Below, piece by piece: positions 15,906 to 24,107 of a DNA stretch of 64,000 nucleotides. Position numbers and translations under genes: made by a program. The notes beneath the pieces were generated by a model. That model was not told the DNA's origin. It saw only the letters and a program-made list of their open reading frames with translations, and did not search any database. Origin of the DNA: an uncultured Clostridia bacterium (GTDB lineage Bacteria > Bacillota > Clostridia > Lachnospirales > CAG-274); assembly GCA_947632615.1 (NCBI GenBank), contig CANRPW010000008.1:1-64000 (forward strand), in the 5' to 3' direction. Position 1 is the stretch's first letter. Every line of letters begins with the position of its first letter.

Positions 15906-17174
15906 ATGAATATAACAGAACTTTCTAAGGCTGAGCTTGCAGGGCTTTGCGCAGACCTTGAAAAGCAGTATGAGGGGCTTAAAGCCCACGACCATAAGCT
16001 GGATATGTCAAGAGGCAAACCCTCGGCAGAGCAGCTTGACCTTTCAAACGACCTGCTAACAGACCCCTTCCCATATATTTCTGCAAACGGTACAGACTCA
16101 AGAAATTACGGCGTGCTTGAAGGACTGCCTGAGATAAGAGAGTTTTTCGGTGATATTTTGGGAATAGACCCTAATAATATTATAATAGGCGGAAATGCAA
16201 GCCTTAGCTTAGAATATGATGCCCTCATGCGTATGTGGGTGTTTGGCTCTAAAGGGGCTACACCCTGGAGCAAGCTTCCTAAAGTAAAGTTTATATGCCC
16301 CGTGCCAGGCTATGACAGGCATTTTACAATGCTTGAAGAGCTGGGAATAGAAATGATAAATGTGGACCTTTACGATGACGGCCCTGATATGGATAAGGTA
16401 GAGGAGCTTGTAAAGTATGACCCTTCTGTAAAGGGTATATTCTGTGTTCCCCTTTATTCAAACCCCACAGGGGCATGCTATTCGGATGAAAAGACAGAGC
16501 GCCTTGCGGCTATGAAGACAGCGGCTGAGGACTTTAAGATATTCTGGGATAATGCATACGGCATCCATCATTTATATGATGAGGGAGAAAAGCTTGCCAA
16601 CATTTTAGACCTTTGCGAAAAGCACGGAAATGCCGACAGAGTTTTCTACTTCTTCTCAACCTCAAAAATAACCTTTGCGGGCGCAGGAGTTTCTCTCGTA
16701 GCGGCATCTGCAGATATGATAAAGGAAATAAGAGGACATATGTTCTGCCAGACCATAGGCTATGACAAGACAAATCAGCTGAGAACGCTGAATTTCTTTA
16801 AGACCCACGGCGGAATAGAAGAGCATATGAAAAGACACGCTGCTATTTTAAGACCAAAATTTGAGCTTGTGCTTAACCGTTTTGAAAGTGAATTTGCAGG
16901 CAGTGGCATATTAAGCTGGAGCAAGCCCAAGGGAGGATATTTTATATCTGTAAACACACTCAAGGGTTGTGCAAAGGAAACAGTGGCTCTTTGCAAGGGC
17001 GTAGGACTTACACTTACAGGCGCAGGTGCAGCTTTTCCTTATAAGAAGGACCCCGATGACAGCAATATAAGAATAGCACCAAGCTATCCCGATATGAAGG
17101 AGCTTGCAGATGCACTTGATGTATTTTGCATATGCTGCCGTCTTGCGGCTGTGAGAAAGCTTTTGGAAAATTAA
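15906..17174 (+). CDS. PLP-dependent aminotransferase, MocR/Asp-aminotransferase-like (PF12897 type)
   Basis: 422 residues, fold type I. It starts LDMSRGKPSAEQLDLSNDLL, which is characteristic of the aspartate-aminotransferase subgroup described from corynebacteria. The substrate/cofactor segments are YSNPTGACYS (about residue 187), FWDNAYGIHHL (Asp for the pyridine nitrogen, about 215) and FSTSKITFAGAG with the Schiff-base Lys (about 252). It probably moves amino groups between glutamate and oxaloacetate or a similar keto acid. It precedes dapL on the same strand, with a hairpin element between. Confidence 0.85.
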   Translation: MNITELSKAELAGLCADLEKQYEGLKAHDHKLDMSRGKPSAEQLDLSNDLLTDPFPYISANGTDSRNYGVLEGLPEIREFFGDILGIDPNNIIIGGNASLSLEYDALMRMWVFGSKGATPWSKLPKVKFICPVPGYDRHFTMLEELGIEMINVDLYDDGPDMDKVEELVKYDPSVKGIFCVPLYSNPTGACYSDEKTERLAAMKTAAEDFKIFWDNAYGIHHLYDEGEKLANILDLCEKHGNADRVFYFFSTSKITFAGAGVSLVAASADMIKEIRGHMFCQTIGYDKTNQLRTLNFFKTHGGIEEHMKRHAAILRPKFELVLNRFESEFAGSGILSWSKPKGGYFISVNTLKGCAKETVALCKGVGLTLTGAGAAFPYKKDPDDSNIRIAPSYPDMKELADALDVFCICCRLAAVRKLLEN

Positions 17175-17183
17175 GTTGCCCCA

Positions 17184-17269
17184 CCCTTTCCTTCGTTTCT
17201 ACGAAACGAAAGAAAGGGCGGACCCGCGGGGCGAAAATCAGCGGCGGCTGCGCCGCCGCTGATTTTCGC
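17184..17269. repeat. Hairpin cassette 1 (two stems) between aminotransferase and dapL
   Basis: The first stem (17184-17218) has 15-bp arms with one mismatch. A GACCCGCGGG linker follows. The second stem (17231-17269) is 18 bp and perfect, with core GGCTGCGCC and loop TGC. Both flanking genes run in the plus direction. Confidence 0.93.
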
Positions 17270-17307
17270 TTTAGGCGGACGTGAATATATAGAGGAGATG
17301 AAAAAGA

Positions 17308-18504
17308 ATGGTAAAATTTAATGAAAACTATCTGAACATAAAGCAGAGCTATCTTTTTTCGGAGATAGCTAAGAGAGTAAATGATTTTTGCGAGGCTAAC
17401 CCTGACAAGAAGGTTATTCGTCTTGGAATTGGTGACGTTACTCAGCCTTTAGGCAAGCTTGTTGTTGAGGCTTTGCACGGCGCCGTTGATGAAATGGGCA
17501 AGGCAGAAACCTTCAGAGGATATGGTCCCGAGCAGGGTTATGACTTCTTAAGAGAAAGTATAAGAGATTATTATAAGAGAAACGGCGTAGATATAGATGC
17601 CGATGAAATATTTGTTTCTGACGGCGCAAAGAGCGACACGGGAAATATTACAGATATGTTTTCCGTTGACAATACTGTGCTTGTGCCCGACCCTGTTTAT
17701 CCTGTATATGTTGATACCAACATAATGAACGGACGTAATATAATATATATGGACGGAACAGCTGAAAACGGCTTCCTTCCTATGCCCGACGACAGTGTTA
17801 AGGCTGATATAATTTATCTTTGCTCACCAAACAATCCTACAGGTGCAGTGTATACAAAGGCTCAGCTTAAGGAATGGGTAGACTATGCAAATAAGAATGG
17901 TTCTATAATACTTTTTGACTCAGCTTATGAGTGCTTTGTTTCTGAGCCTGACCTTCCAAGAAGTATATATTCTGTTGAAGGCGCTAAAAGCTGCTGCGTT
18001 GAGTTTTGTTCCCTCAGTAAGACCGCAGGCTTTACAGGAACACGCTGCGGATATACCATCGTGCCTAAGGCAATTGTGAAAAAGGCTTCCAACGGTACTG
18101 AAATGAGCCTTAATCAGATGTGGAACAGACGTCAGACAACAAAGTTTAACGGAGTTCCTTATATAGTTCAAAGAGGTGCTGCAGCAGTGTTTACCGTTGA
18201 AGGCATGGCAGAGGCTAAGGCTATGATAAATAATTATCGCAAAAATGCTAAACTTATTGCTGACACTATGGATGAAATGGGAGTTAAATATACAGGCGGA
18301 GTTAATTCACCCTATATCTGGTTTGAATGTCCTTTCGGCATGTACAGCTGGGACTTCTTTGATAAAATGCTTAACGAAATACAGGTGGTTGGTACTCCCG
18401 GAGCAGGCTTTGGCAAAAACGGCGACAACTACTTCCGCCTTACTTCATTTAATAACTACGAAAATACTAAAGAAGCTATGGAGCGCTTCAAAACTTTATT
18501 TTAA
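17308..18504 (+). CDS. dapL: LL-diaminopimelate aminotransferase
   Basis: Converts tetrahydrodipicolinate directly to LL-diaminopimelate with glutamate as donor, bypassing the DapD/E steps, for lysine and cell wall. The protein has 398 residues, normal for DapL. Recognisable segments are IRLGIGDVTQPL, FRGYGPEQGYDFLRE, DGAKSDTGNI, PDPVYPVYVDTN, SPNNPTGAVY (about residue 173), and CSLSKTAGFTGTRCGY with the PLP Lys (about 237). The ribosome site is GAGGAG, 10 nt before the ATG. Confidence 0.95.
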   Translation: MVKFNENYLNIKQSYLFSEIAKRVNDFCEANPDKKVIRLGIGDVTQPLGKLVVEALHGAVDEMGKAETFRGYGPEQGYDFLRESIRDYYKRNGVDIDADEIFVSDGAKSDTGNITDMFSVDNTVLVPDPVYPVYVDTNIMNGRNIIYMDGTAENGFLPMPDDSVKADIIYLCSPNNPTGAVYTKAQLKEWVDYANKNGSIILFDSAYECFVSEPDLPRSIYSVEGAKSCCVEFCSLSKTAGFTGTRCGYTIVPKAIVKKASNGTEMSLNQMWNRRQTTKFNGVPYIVQRGAAAVFTVEGMAEAKAMINNYRKNAKLIADTMDEMGVKYTGGVNSPYIWFECPFGMYSWDFFDKMLNEIQVVGTPGAGFGKNGDNYFRLTSFNNYENTKEAMERFKTLF

Positions 18505-18521
18505 TAAAAACGGAAGAACTG

Positions 18522-18794
18522 CCGTAAGCAGCAGCCCAAACCGCCGCAGGCGGTTTGGGCTGCTGCTTACGGGTCAGGGCGAAGGACCATCTGTGGGAAG
18601 CGGCAAAGGCGGACAAGTCCGCCTTTGCCGCTTCCCACAGATGGTCCTTCGCCCTGAGCTAACACTCCGTGGGGGAACAAAGCCGCCGTAGGCGGCTTTG
18701 TTCCCCCACGGGTCGGGGCGCGGAAACATCTCAGCAAGACAGCAAGGGAGGACAAGTCCTCCCTTGCTGTCTTGCTGAGATGTTTCCGCGCCCC
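18522..18794. repeat. Hairpin cassette 2 (four stems) between dapL and alcohol dehydrogenase
   Basis: Four adjacent palindromes. 18522-18572 has 24-bp perfect arms and loop GCA. 18575-18656 has 40-bp perfect arms and core GGACAAGTCC. 18667-18711 has 21-bp arms. 18715-18794 has 39-bp perfect arms and again core GGACAAGTCC. The flanking genes converge. Short ORFs called through this region on both strands are artefacts of symmetry. Confidence 0.95.
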
Positions 18795-18830
18795 GGGCAG
18801 CCCCGCAGGTATGCGGGCAAATTTCCATAT

Positions 18831-18868
18831 AAAAAGCCCTTGTTTTCGTATTGAAAGCAAGGGCTTTT
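18831..18868. terminator. Bidirectional terminator between dapL and adh
   Basis: AAAAGCCCTTG pairs with CAAGGGCTTTT, with runs on both sides. It lies beside hairpin cassette 2, so the cassette is not needed as the terminator. Confidence 0.85.
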
Positions 18869-18892
18869 CCTTACAAATTTAACAATATAAAA

Positions 18893-20116
18893 TCAGAAGT
18901 CAACTTCTGTATCGTAGTAGCAGCACTTAAGAAGCTTTTCCATTTCCTCTACACTTGGCTGACGTGGGTTGGAGCCTGTACAAGCATCGCCTATAGCGTT
19001 TACTGCTATGTCGTGTACTCTTTCAAGGAATATGTTTTCGGGTACGAAGCCGTTTTCTGTGGGATAGCTGTCTGCACCATAATTCTTTATGCAGTGAGGT
19101 ATGTTGAGGTCGTCATTCATCTTACGAAGGTAAGCAATGAGTGCAGCAACCTTGTCATCATCGGAAACATTCTTATCTGCAATACCCATGTAATCAACTA
19201 TAACGCCGTAACGCTTTTTAGCTGTTTCATCCTTAGCGTTGAAAGCAATAACCTTAGGAAGATACATTGCATTAGCAGCGCCGTGGATAATGTGTGCACC
19301 GCAGTCTGTAAAAGCTGCACCTGTCTTGTGAGCCATTGAATGAACTATGCCGAGAAGTGCATTTGAGAATGCCATACCTGCAAGGCACTGTGCGTTATGC
19401 ATTCTGTCTCTTGCGCCCATGTCGCCGTTGTATGAAGTAACAAGGTCGTTCATTATCATTTCAATAGCGTGGATAGCAAGAGGATCTGTATAATCGCAGT
19501 TTGCTGTAGATACATAAGCCTCTATAGCGTGAGTCATTGCATCCATACCTGTATGAGCAACTAACTTCTGGGGCATTGTTTCTGCAAGCTCAGGATCTAC
19601 AATAGCTACATCGGGAGTGATCTCGAAGTCTGCTATAGGATATTTGATACCCTTTGAATAGTCTGTGATGATAGAGAATGCTGTTACTTCTGTAGCTGTA
19701 CCGGATGTTGATGAAATTGCACAGAAGCGAGCCTTTTTACGAAGCTCGGGAATACCAAACACCTTGCACATATCTTCAAATGTACAGTCGGGATATTCGT
19801 ATTTGATCCACATTGCCTTTGCAGCATCTATCGGTGAGCCGCCGCCTATAGCAACGATCCAGTCGGGTTCAAACTTAAGCATAGCTTCAGCGCCGCGCAT
19901 AACTGTTTCTACTGATGGGTCCGGCTCTATGCCTTCAAAAATGCTGACTTCCATTCCTGCTTCTTTAAGATAGCTTACAGCTCTGTCAAGAAAGCCAAAA
20001 CGCTTCATTGAGCCGCCGCCTACGCATATTATAGCTTTTTTGCCCTTGAAAGACTTAAGAGCCTCAAGAGCGCCCTTGCCATGATAAAGATCTCTTGGTA
20101 ATGTAAAACGTATCAT
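18893..20116 (-). CDS. Iron-containing alcohol dehydrogenase
   Basis: Fe-ADH superfamily, 407 residues, NAD(P)-dependent. The N-terminal nucleotide-binding half has ICVGGGSMKRFG and VAIGGGSPIDAAKA (GGGS, about residue 98). The metal site is in the C-terminal half: Asp and His in HTGMDAMTHAIEAY (about 200), His in GIVHSMAHKTGA (about 270) and His in CGAHIIHGAANA (about 285). It looks closest to clostridial butanol/ethanol dehydrogenases that make alcohols from aldehydes in fermentation. The start at 20116 is 8 nt after AGGAGG; the upstream ATG at 20122 is too close. Confidence 0.9.
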   Translation of the reverse strand: MIRFTLPRDLYHGKGALEALKSFKGKKAIICVGGGSMKRFGFLDRAVSYLKEAGMEVSIFEGIEPDPSVETVMRGAEAMLKFEPDWIVAIGGGSPIDAAKAMWIKYEYPDCTFEDMCKVFGIPELRKKARFCAISSTSGTATEVTAFSIITDYSKGIKYPIADFEITPDVAIVDPELAETMPQKLVAHTGMDAMTHAIEAYVSTANCDYTDPLAIHAIEMIMNDLVTSYNGDMGARDRMHNAQCLAGMAFSNALLGIVHSMAHKTGAAFTDCGAHIIHGAANAMYLPKVIAFNAKDETAKKRYGVIVDYMGIADKNVSDDDKVAALIAYLRKMNDDLNIPHCIKNYGADSYPTENGFVPENIFLERVHDIAVNAIGDACTGSNPRQPSVEEMEKLLKCCYYDTEVDF

Positions 20117-20262
20117 AAACATCTCCTCCTCTTTATAATAAATTACATTTTGTTCCTTGTTATTATTTTAACAATAATATGTGAAAAAGTCAACATGTAA
20201 TAAATATATAATATACAAAAAATTACTTTTTTGTCTCCTTTTTAACAGGAATACAGGTTCGA

Positions 20263-20383
20263 GCCGACCGGCGGGGAGCAGCCAACAAGGGGGACAGCTT
20301 TGCTGTCCCCTTGTTGGCTGCTCCCCCGCCGGTCGGCATCTGCACGCAGTATCGCTATACAGCGATACTGCATGCAGATGTCG
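20263..20383. repeat. Hairpin cassette 3 (two stems) upstream of adh
   Basis: 20263-20337 pairs over more than 30 bp with compensating one-base slips in G/C runs, core ACAGCTTTGCTGT. 20333-20383 has 21-bp arms with one A/C mismatch and the core ATCGC-TATA-GCGAT type. It sits between two minus-strand genes. Confidence 0.92.
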
Positions 20384-20392
20384 GCCAAATTT

Positions 20393-21265
20393 TTATTCTT
20401 CGGGCAAAGGAGCTTTTTTCTTTATATGTTTGCCGACAATTTCCGAAACATCTGAAACTGTCATAAATGCGCTTGCGTCATCGTTTCTGATAAGTCTTTT
20501 AAGCTCGTGCAGCTCAACTCTTGTTACCACGCAGTAGAGAACAACCTTTTTTCCGCTTATAAGTCCTTCTCCCTCAAGCATTGTCACCGTTCTGCCAAGC
20601 TTATCGTATATAGTATTTGCTATACGTTTGCCTTCGTTGGTTATTATCATAACGGCCTTTGCCTGTTCAAGTCCCGATTCTATAAGGTCTATGACCTTTG
20701 AGGTTATAAAGTATGTAATAAGACTGTACATAGCCCTGTCCGGTGAGAATACAACTCCGGCAGCGGTGTATATTATCACATTGCATATAAGCACAAACTG
20801 TCCTACGGAAACAGAGGTTTTTTTGCTTATAAGAAGTGCCATGGTTTCCGTACCGTCAAGACAGCCTCCCGAACGAAGCACTCCGCCTACGCCTATTCCT
20901 AAAAATATGCCGCCAAATACTGTGGCAAGTAATGGATCGTCCGTTGCGCTCTTGTCCATATTTCCGAATACTTCAAGAAATACCGAAAATATTATCATAG
21001 CTGTTGCGGCTTTTGCTACAAATCTTTTACCTATTTGTAAATAGCCTACAAGCAGGAATGGAAGATTAAACAGAAACACAAGCAGACCCAAAGGAATCTT
21101 AGCAAGCTGATGAACTATAATTCCCACGCCTGTTACGCCACCGTCAAGTATGTTTACGGGAACAAGGAAAAATTCAAGGGCGAATGCGGCTATTATAGCT
21201 CCCACTATAAGCATTAAAAGCTGAATTATATAATAAACTGCTGAGTTTTTTTTGATTTCCGGCAT
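20393..21265 (-). CDS. YitT/DUF2179 family membrane protein
   Basis: 290 residues from the ATG at 21265, which follows GGGAGGG; the upstream ATG at 21301 has no ribosome site. About five hydrophobic segments lie in residues 15-180 (LLMLIVGAIIAAFALEFFLVPVNILDGGVTGVGIIVHQL is typical of YitT). The C-terminal soluble DUF2179 domain follows (KAVMIITNEGKRIANTIYDKLGRTVTMLEGEG...). Function is not firmly known; members are inner-membrane proteins of Firmicutes. Confidence 0.9.
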   Translation of the reverse strand: MPEIKKNSAVYYIIQLLMLIVGAIIAAFALEFFLVPVNILDGGVTGVGIIVHQLAKIPLGLLVFLFNLPFLLVGYLQIGKRFVAKAATAMIIFSVFLEVFGNMDKSATDDPLLATVFGGIFLGIGVGGVLRSGGCLDGTETMALLISKKTSVSVGQFVLICNVIIYTAAGVVFSPDRAMYSLITYFITSKVIDLIESGLEQAKAVMIITNEGKRIANTIYDKLGRTVTMLEGEGLISGKKVVLYCVVTRVELHELKRLIRNDDASAFMTVSDVSEIVGKHIKKKAPLPEE

Positions 21266-21420
21266 ATCGACCCTCCCTTCGTTTTTTTCATTATAGCACA
21301 TAAAATGTAATTTGTATAATGAAATTTTCTTATTTTTTCGTTGTAAAACTTTCTCTAATGTGATAAAATCTAAATTAGGTTTACATGTTTCGGTAATGCA
21401 TTATCTGAGGCTTGCGGCCC

Positions 21421-21528
21421 GCCCGAGCAAACCGCCGCAGGCGGTTTGCTCGGGCGAGCCCGCGGGTCGGCGGCATTTATCGACTCAAGGCAACGCAAGC
21501 GTTGCCTTGAGTCGATAAATGCCGCCGA
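21421..21528. repeat. Hairpin cassette 4 (two stems) between divergent genes
   Basis: 21421-21455 has 16-bp perfect arms and core CCGCCGCAGGCGG. A CGAGCCCGCGGG linker follows. 21467-21528 has 30-bp perfect arms and core AACGCAAGCGTT. It lies between a minus-strand gene start (21265) and a plus-strand gene start (21582), where a terminator is not expected. Confidence 0.94.
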
Positions 21529-21581
21529 GCAGCCCTATTTTATGCCGAAACGATCACATTTCAGAAACGGAGGCTATTAAA

Positions 21582-22067
21582 TTGGAAAAGGATATTCTTG
21601 AAATTTTAGAAAAAGACAGCCGCATAAGTGTAGAAAAAATCAGCGTTATGCTTGGCGTAGACGAAGAAGAGGTCGCCGGTTGTATTAAAAAAATGGAAGA
21701 TGAGGGTATAATCTGCGGATACACAATTCTTGCGGACTGGGACAAGGCAGAAAAGGATTATGTTGCCGCCATGATAGAAGTAAAGGTCACTCCTCAGAGA
21801 GACTCCGGCTATGAAGAGATCGCAAGAAGAATATATAAATTTGACGAGGTAAAATCGGTCTATCTTATGTCAGGAGCTTACGATTTTATGGTTCTTATGG
21901 ACGGCAAAGACATAAAAGAAATATCTCACTTTATTTCGTCAAAGCTTTCTACTCTTGACTATGTTACGGGCACAGCTACACATTTCGTGCTTAAAAAATA
22001 TAAAGACTACGGCATAGTTATGGAGAAAGAGGAGGAAGAAGATGAGAGGATGAAGGTTTCACCATGA
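21582..22067 (+). CDS. Lrp/AsnC-family transcriptional regulator
   Basis: 161 residues from a TTG start, 7-8 nt after ACGGAGG. The ATG at 21519 in the same frame lies inside a hairpin arm and is unlikely. The N-terminal winged helix is residues 1-55 (LEILEKDSRISVEKISVMLGVDEEEVAGCIKKMEDEGIICGY). The C-terminal RAM ligand/oligomerisation domain is about 65-145 (VTPQRDSGYEEIARRIYKFDEVKSVYLMSGAYDFMVLMDGK). Its stop overlaps the aminotransferase start by 4 bp (ATGA), so the pair is co-translated and the regulator probably controls amino-acid metabolism. Confidence 0.92.
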   Translation: MEKDILEILEKDSRISVEKISVMLGVDEEEVAGCIKKMEDEGIICGYTILADWDKAEKDYVAAMIEVKVTPQRDSGYEEIARRIYKFDEVKSVYLMSGAYDFMVLMDGKDIKEISHFISSKLSTLDYVTGTATHFVLKKYKDYGIVMEKEEEEDERMKVSP

Positions 22068-23230
22068 CATTTATAGCTAACCATATAAAAGATATGCCCC
22101 GTTCGGGCATACGTAAATTTTTTGATATTGTAAATGAAATAGAGGGCGCTATCTCTTTAGGCGTAGGCGAGCCTGATTTTGAAACTCCCTGGCCTGTGAG
22201 AGAAAGAGGTATCTACACTCTTGAGAAAAAGAGAACCGTATATACCTCAAACGCCGGTCTTTTAGAACTCAGGCAGGAAATAAGCCACTATCTCGACAAT
22301 AAGCTGGGTATAAAATATAACCCTAAGGGCGAGATACTTATTACCGTAGGTGCAAGCGAGGGTATAGACCTGGCACTCCGAGCTGTTATTGAGCCGGGAG
22401 ATGAGGTTTTGGTAGTAGAGCCATCCTATGTTTCCTACAAGCCCTGCATCACCATGGCAGGGGGTGTTCCCGTTGTTATTGAAACGAAGCAGGAAAACGC
22501 CTTTCGACTTACTCCCGAGGAGCTTGTGGAAAAAATAACACCCAAAACAAAGGCGCTCATACTCCCCTACCCCAACAATCCTACAGGGGCAATTATGGAG
22601 AAAAGCGACCTTGCGGCTATTGAAAAGGTCCTTAAATACAGAGATATTCTGGTTATAAGCGACGAGATATATTCTGAACTTACATATACCGATACACCCC
22701 ATGCATCAATAGCTTCTTTTGAAAGTATGAGGGACAAGACTATTGTGCTCAATGGCTTTTCAAAGGCTTATGCCATGACAGGCTGGAGGCTTGGCTATGC
22801 GGCAGGGCCCGCCGACATTATTGATGCTATGACAAAAATACATCAATATGTAATTATGTGCGCCCCTACGGTGAGCCAGTATGCGGGAATTGAAGCACTT
22901 AAAAGCTGTGATGATGCCGTTGTTAAAATGCGTAAGGAATATAATATGCGAAGGCGTGTAATGCGCAAGGGCTTTTTAGATATGGGACTTGACTGCTTCG
23001 AGGCTCTGGGCGCTTTCTACCTCTTCCCCGACATAAGCTCTACAGGGCTTGGAAGTGAGGAATTTGCCGAAAGACTGCTTATGGAAGAAAAGGTTGCCGT
23101 TGTACCCGGCACCGCTTTCGGAAGCTGCGGCGAAGGCTTTATACGCTGCTCCTACGCATACTCTATAGACGAGATAAACACAGCCCTTGAAAGAATAGCA
23201 AGATTTGTAAAACACATGAAGGGAGAGTGA
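22064..23230 (+). CDS. Class I/II aminotransferase (PatA/YugH-like)
   Basis: 388 residues, PLP-dependent fold type I. It has SLGVGEPDFETPW near the N-terminus, YPNNPTGAIM (about residue 170), ISDEIYSELTY (about 203) and GFSKAYAMTGWRLGYAAGP with the Schiff-base Lys (about 234). The final substrate Arg is in GFIRCSYAYS. It belongs to the aspartate/aromatic-type aminotransferases that Clostridia and bacilli commonly pair with an AsnC regulator. The substrate cannot be told from sequence. A sirtuin gene follows after 4 bp. Confidence 0.9.
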   Translation: MTFIANHIKDMPRSGIRKFFDIVNEIEGAISLGVGEPDFETPWPVRERGIYTLEKKRTVYTSNAGLLELRQEISHYLDNKLGIKYNPKGEILITVGASEGIDLALRAVIEPGDEVLVVEPSYVSYKPCITMAGGVPVVIETKQENAFRLTPEELVEKITPKTKALILPYPNNPTGAIMEKSDLAAIEKVLKYRDILVISDEIYSELTYTDTPHASIASFESMRDKTIVLNGFSKAYAMTGWRLGYAAGPADIIDAMTKIHQYVIMCAPTVSQYAGIEALKSCDDAVVKMRKEYNMRRRVMRKGFLDMGLDCFEALGAFYLFPDISSTGLGSEEFAERLLMEEKVAVVPGTAFGSCGEGFIRCSYAYSIDEINTALERIARFVKHMKGE

Positions 23231-23234
23231 GCCT

Positions 23235-23969
23235 ATGGCATACGAAGAGCTTAAAAAAATAATCGAAGAAAGCAATAACATAGTTTTCTTGGGCGGAGCG
23301 GGTGTTTCTACGGAAAGCGGCATACCCGATTTCAGAAGCGAATCGGGGCTTTATTCCGCAAAGCAGAAATACGGCTATCCTCCGGAGACACTTCTTTCTC
23401 ACACTCTTTTTATGAGAAAGCCTGAGCTGTTTTTTAAGTATTATAAGGAAAATCTTATTTGCACAGATGCCAAGCCAAACGATGCTCACAAGGCTCTCGC
23501 CAAGCTTGAAGAGATTGGCAAACTAAAGGCTGTTGTCACTCAGAACATAGACAACCTACATCAGATGGCAGGCAGCAAAAAGGTGTATGAGCTTCACGGC
23601 TCTGTCTACAGAAACCGCTGCATGAAGTGCAACAAATTTTACTCTCTTAAGGACATGCTTAAGATCGACGATATAGTGCCTAAATGCGACTGCGGCGGAA
23701 TAATAAAGCCTGAAGTTGTGCTATATGAAGAAGGTCTTGATGACTATGTATGGGCAGGGGCAATAAATGCTATTTCAAAGGCTGATGTGCTTATTGTAGG
23801 AGGCACCTCTCTTGTGGTATATCCTGCGGCAGGGCTTATAAATTATTACAGAGGCAAAAAGCTTGTGCTAATAAACAAAAGCAAAACCTCTTACGACTCT
23901 ATGGCAAGTCTTGTTATAAACGACTCCATAGGAAAAGTTTTGAAGGAGTGCGTTCTTGACAGATATTAA
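23235..23969 (+). CDS. cobB: NAD-dependent protein deacylase, Sir2 family
   Basis: 244 residues. The NAD-binding loop GAGVSTESGIPDFRS is at residues 20-34 and TQNIDNLHQ at about 97. The catalytic His is in ELHGSVYRNRC (about 116) and Zn cysteines are in RCMKCNKF and CDCGG. It removes acetyl or acyl groups from lysines using NAD. It is the third gene of an apparent lrp-aminotransferase-cobB operon, 4 bp after the previous stop. Confidence 0.94.
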   Translation: MAYEELKKIIEESNNIVFLGGAGVSTESGIPDFRSESGLYSAKQKYGYPPETLLSHTLFMRKPELFFKYYKENLICTDAKPNDAHKALAKLEEIGKLKAVVTQNIDNLHQMAGSKKVYELHGSVYRNRCMKCNKFYSLKDMLKIDDIVPKCDCGGIIKPEVVLYEEGLDDYVWAGAINAISKADVLIVGGTSLVVYPAAGLINYYRGKKLVLINKSKTSYDSMASLVINDSIGKVLKECVLDRY

Positions 23970-24107
23970 AATTATTTGTGCAAAACGTACAAATGAAAAA
24001 TTTAAAATAATGATATTTTGAAAAATTATTGACTAATTGTCTATAAAATGTTACTATTATTATATATTTGCAACAGCAAAACTAATTTTTTTAAGGAGGA
24101 ATATCAA

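Noticed and set aside
18567..18860. Overlapping ORFs on both strands through the hairpins (97, 84 and 61 codons)
   Set aside because: They arise because inverted repeats give open frames on both strands. There are no ribosome sites and no family-like sequence.
21519..21581. ATG start for the Lrp-type gene
   Set aside because: It lies inside a hairpin arm and adds 21 unrelated residues. The TTG at 21582 has a good ribosome site.
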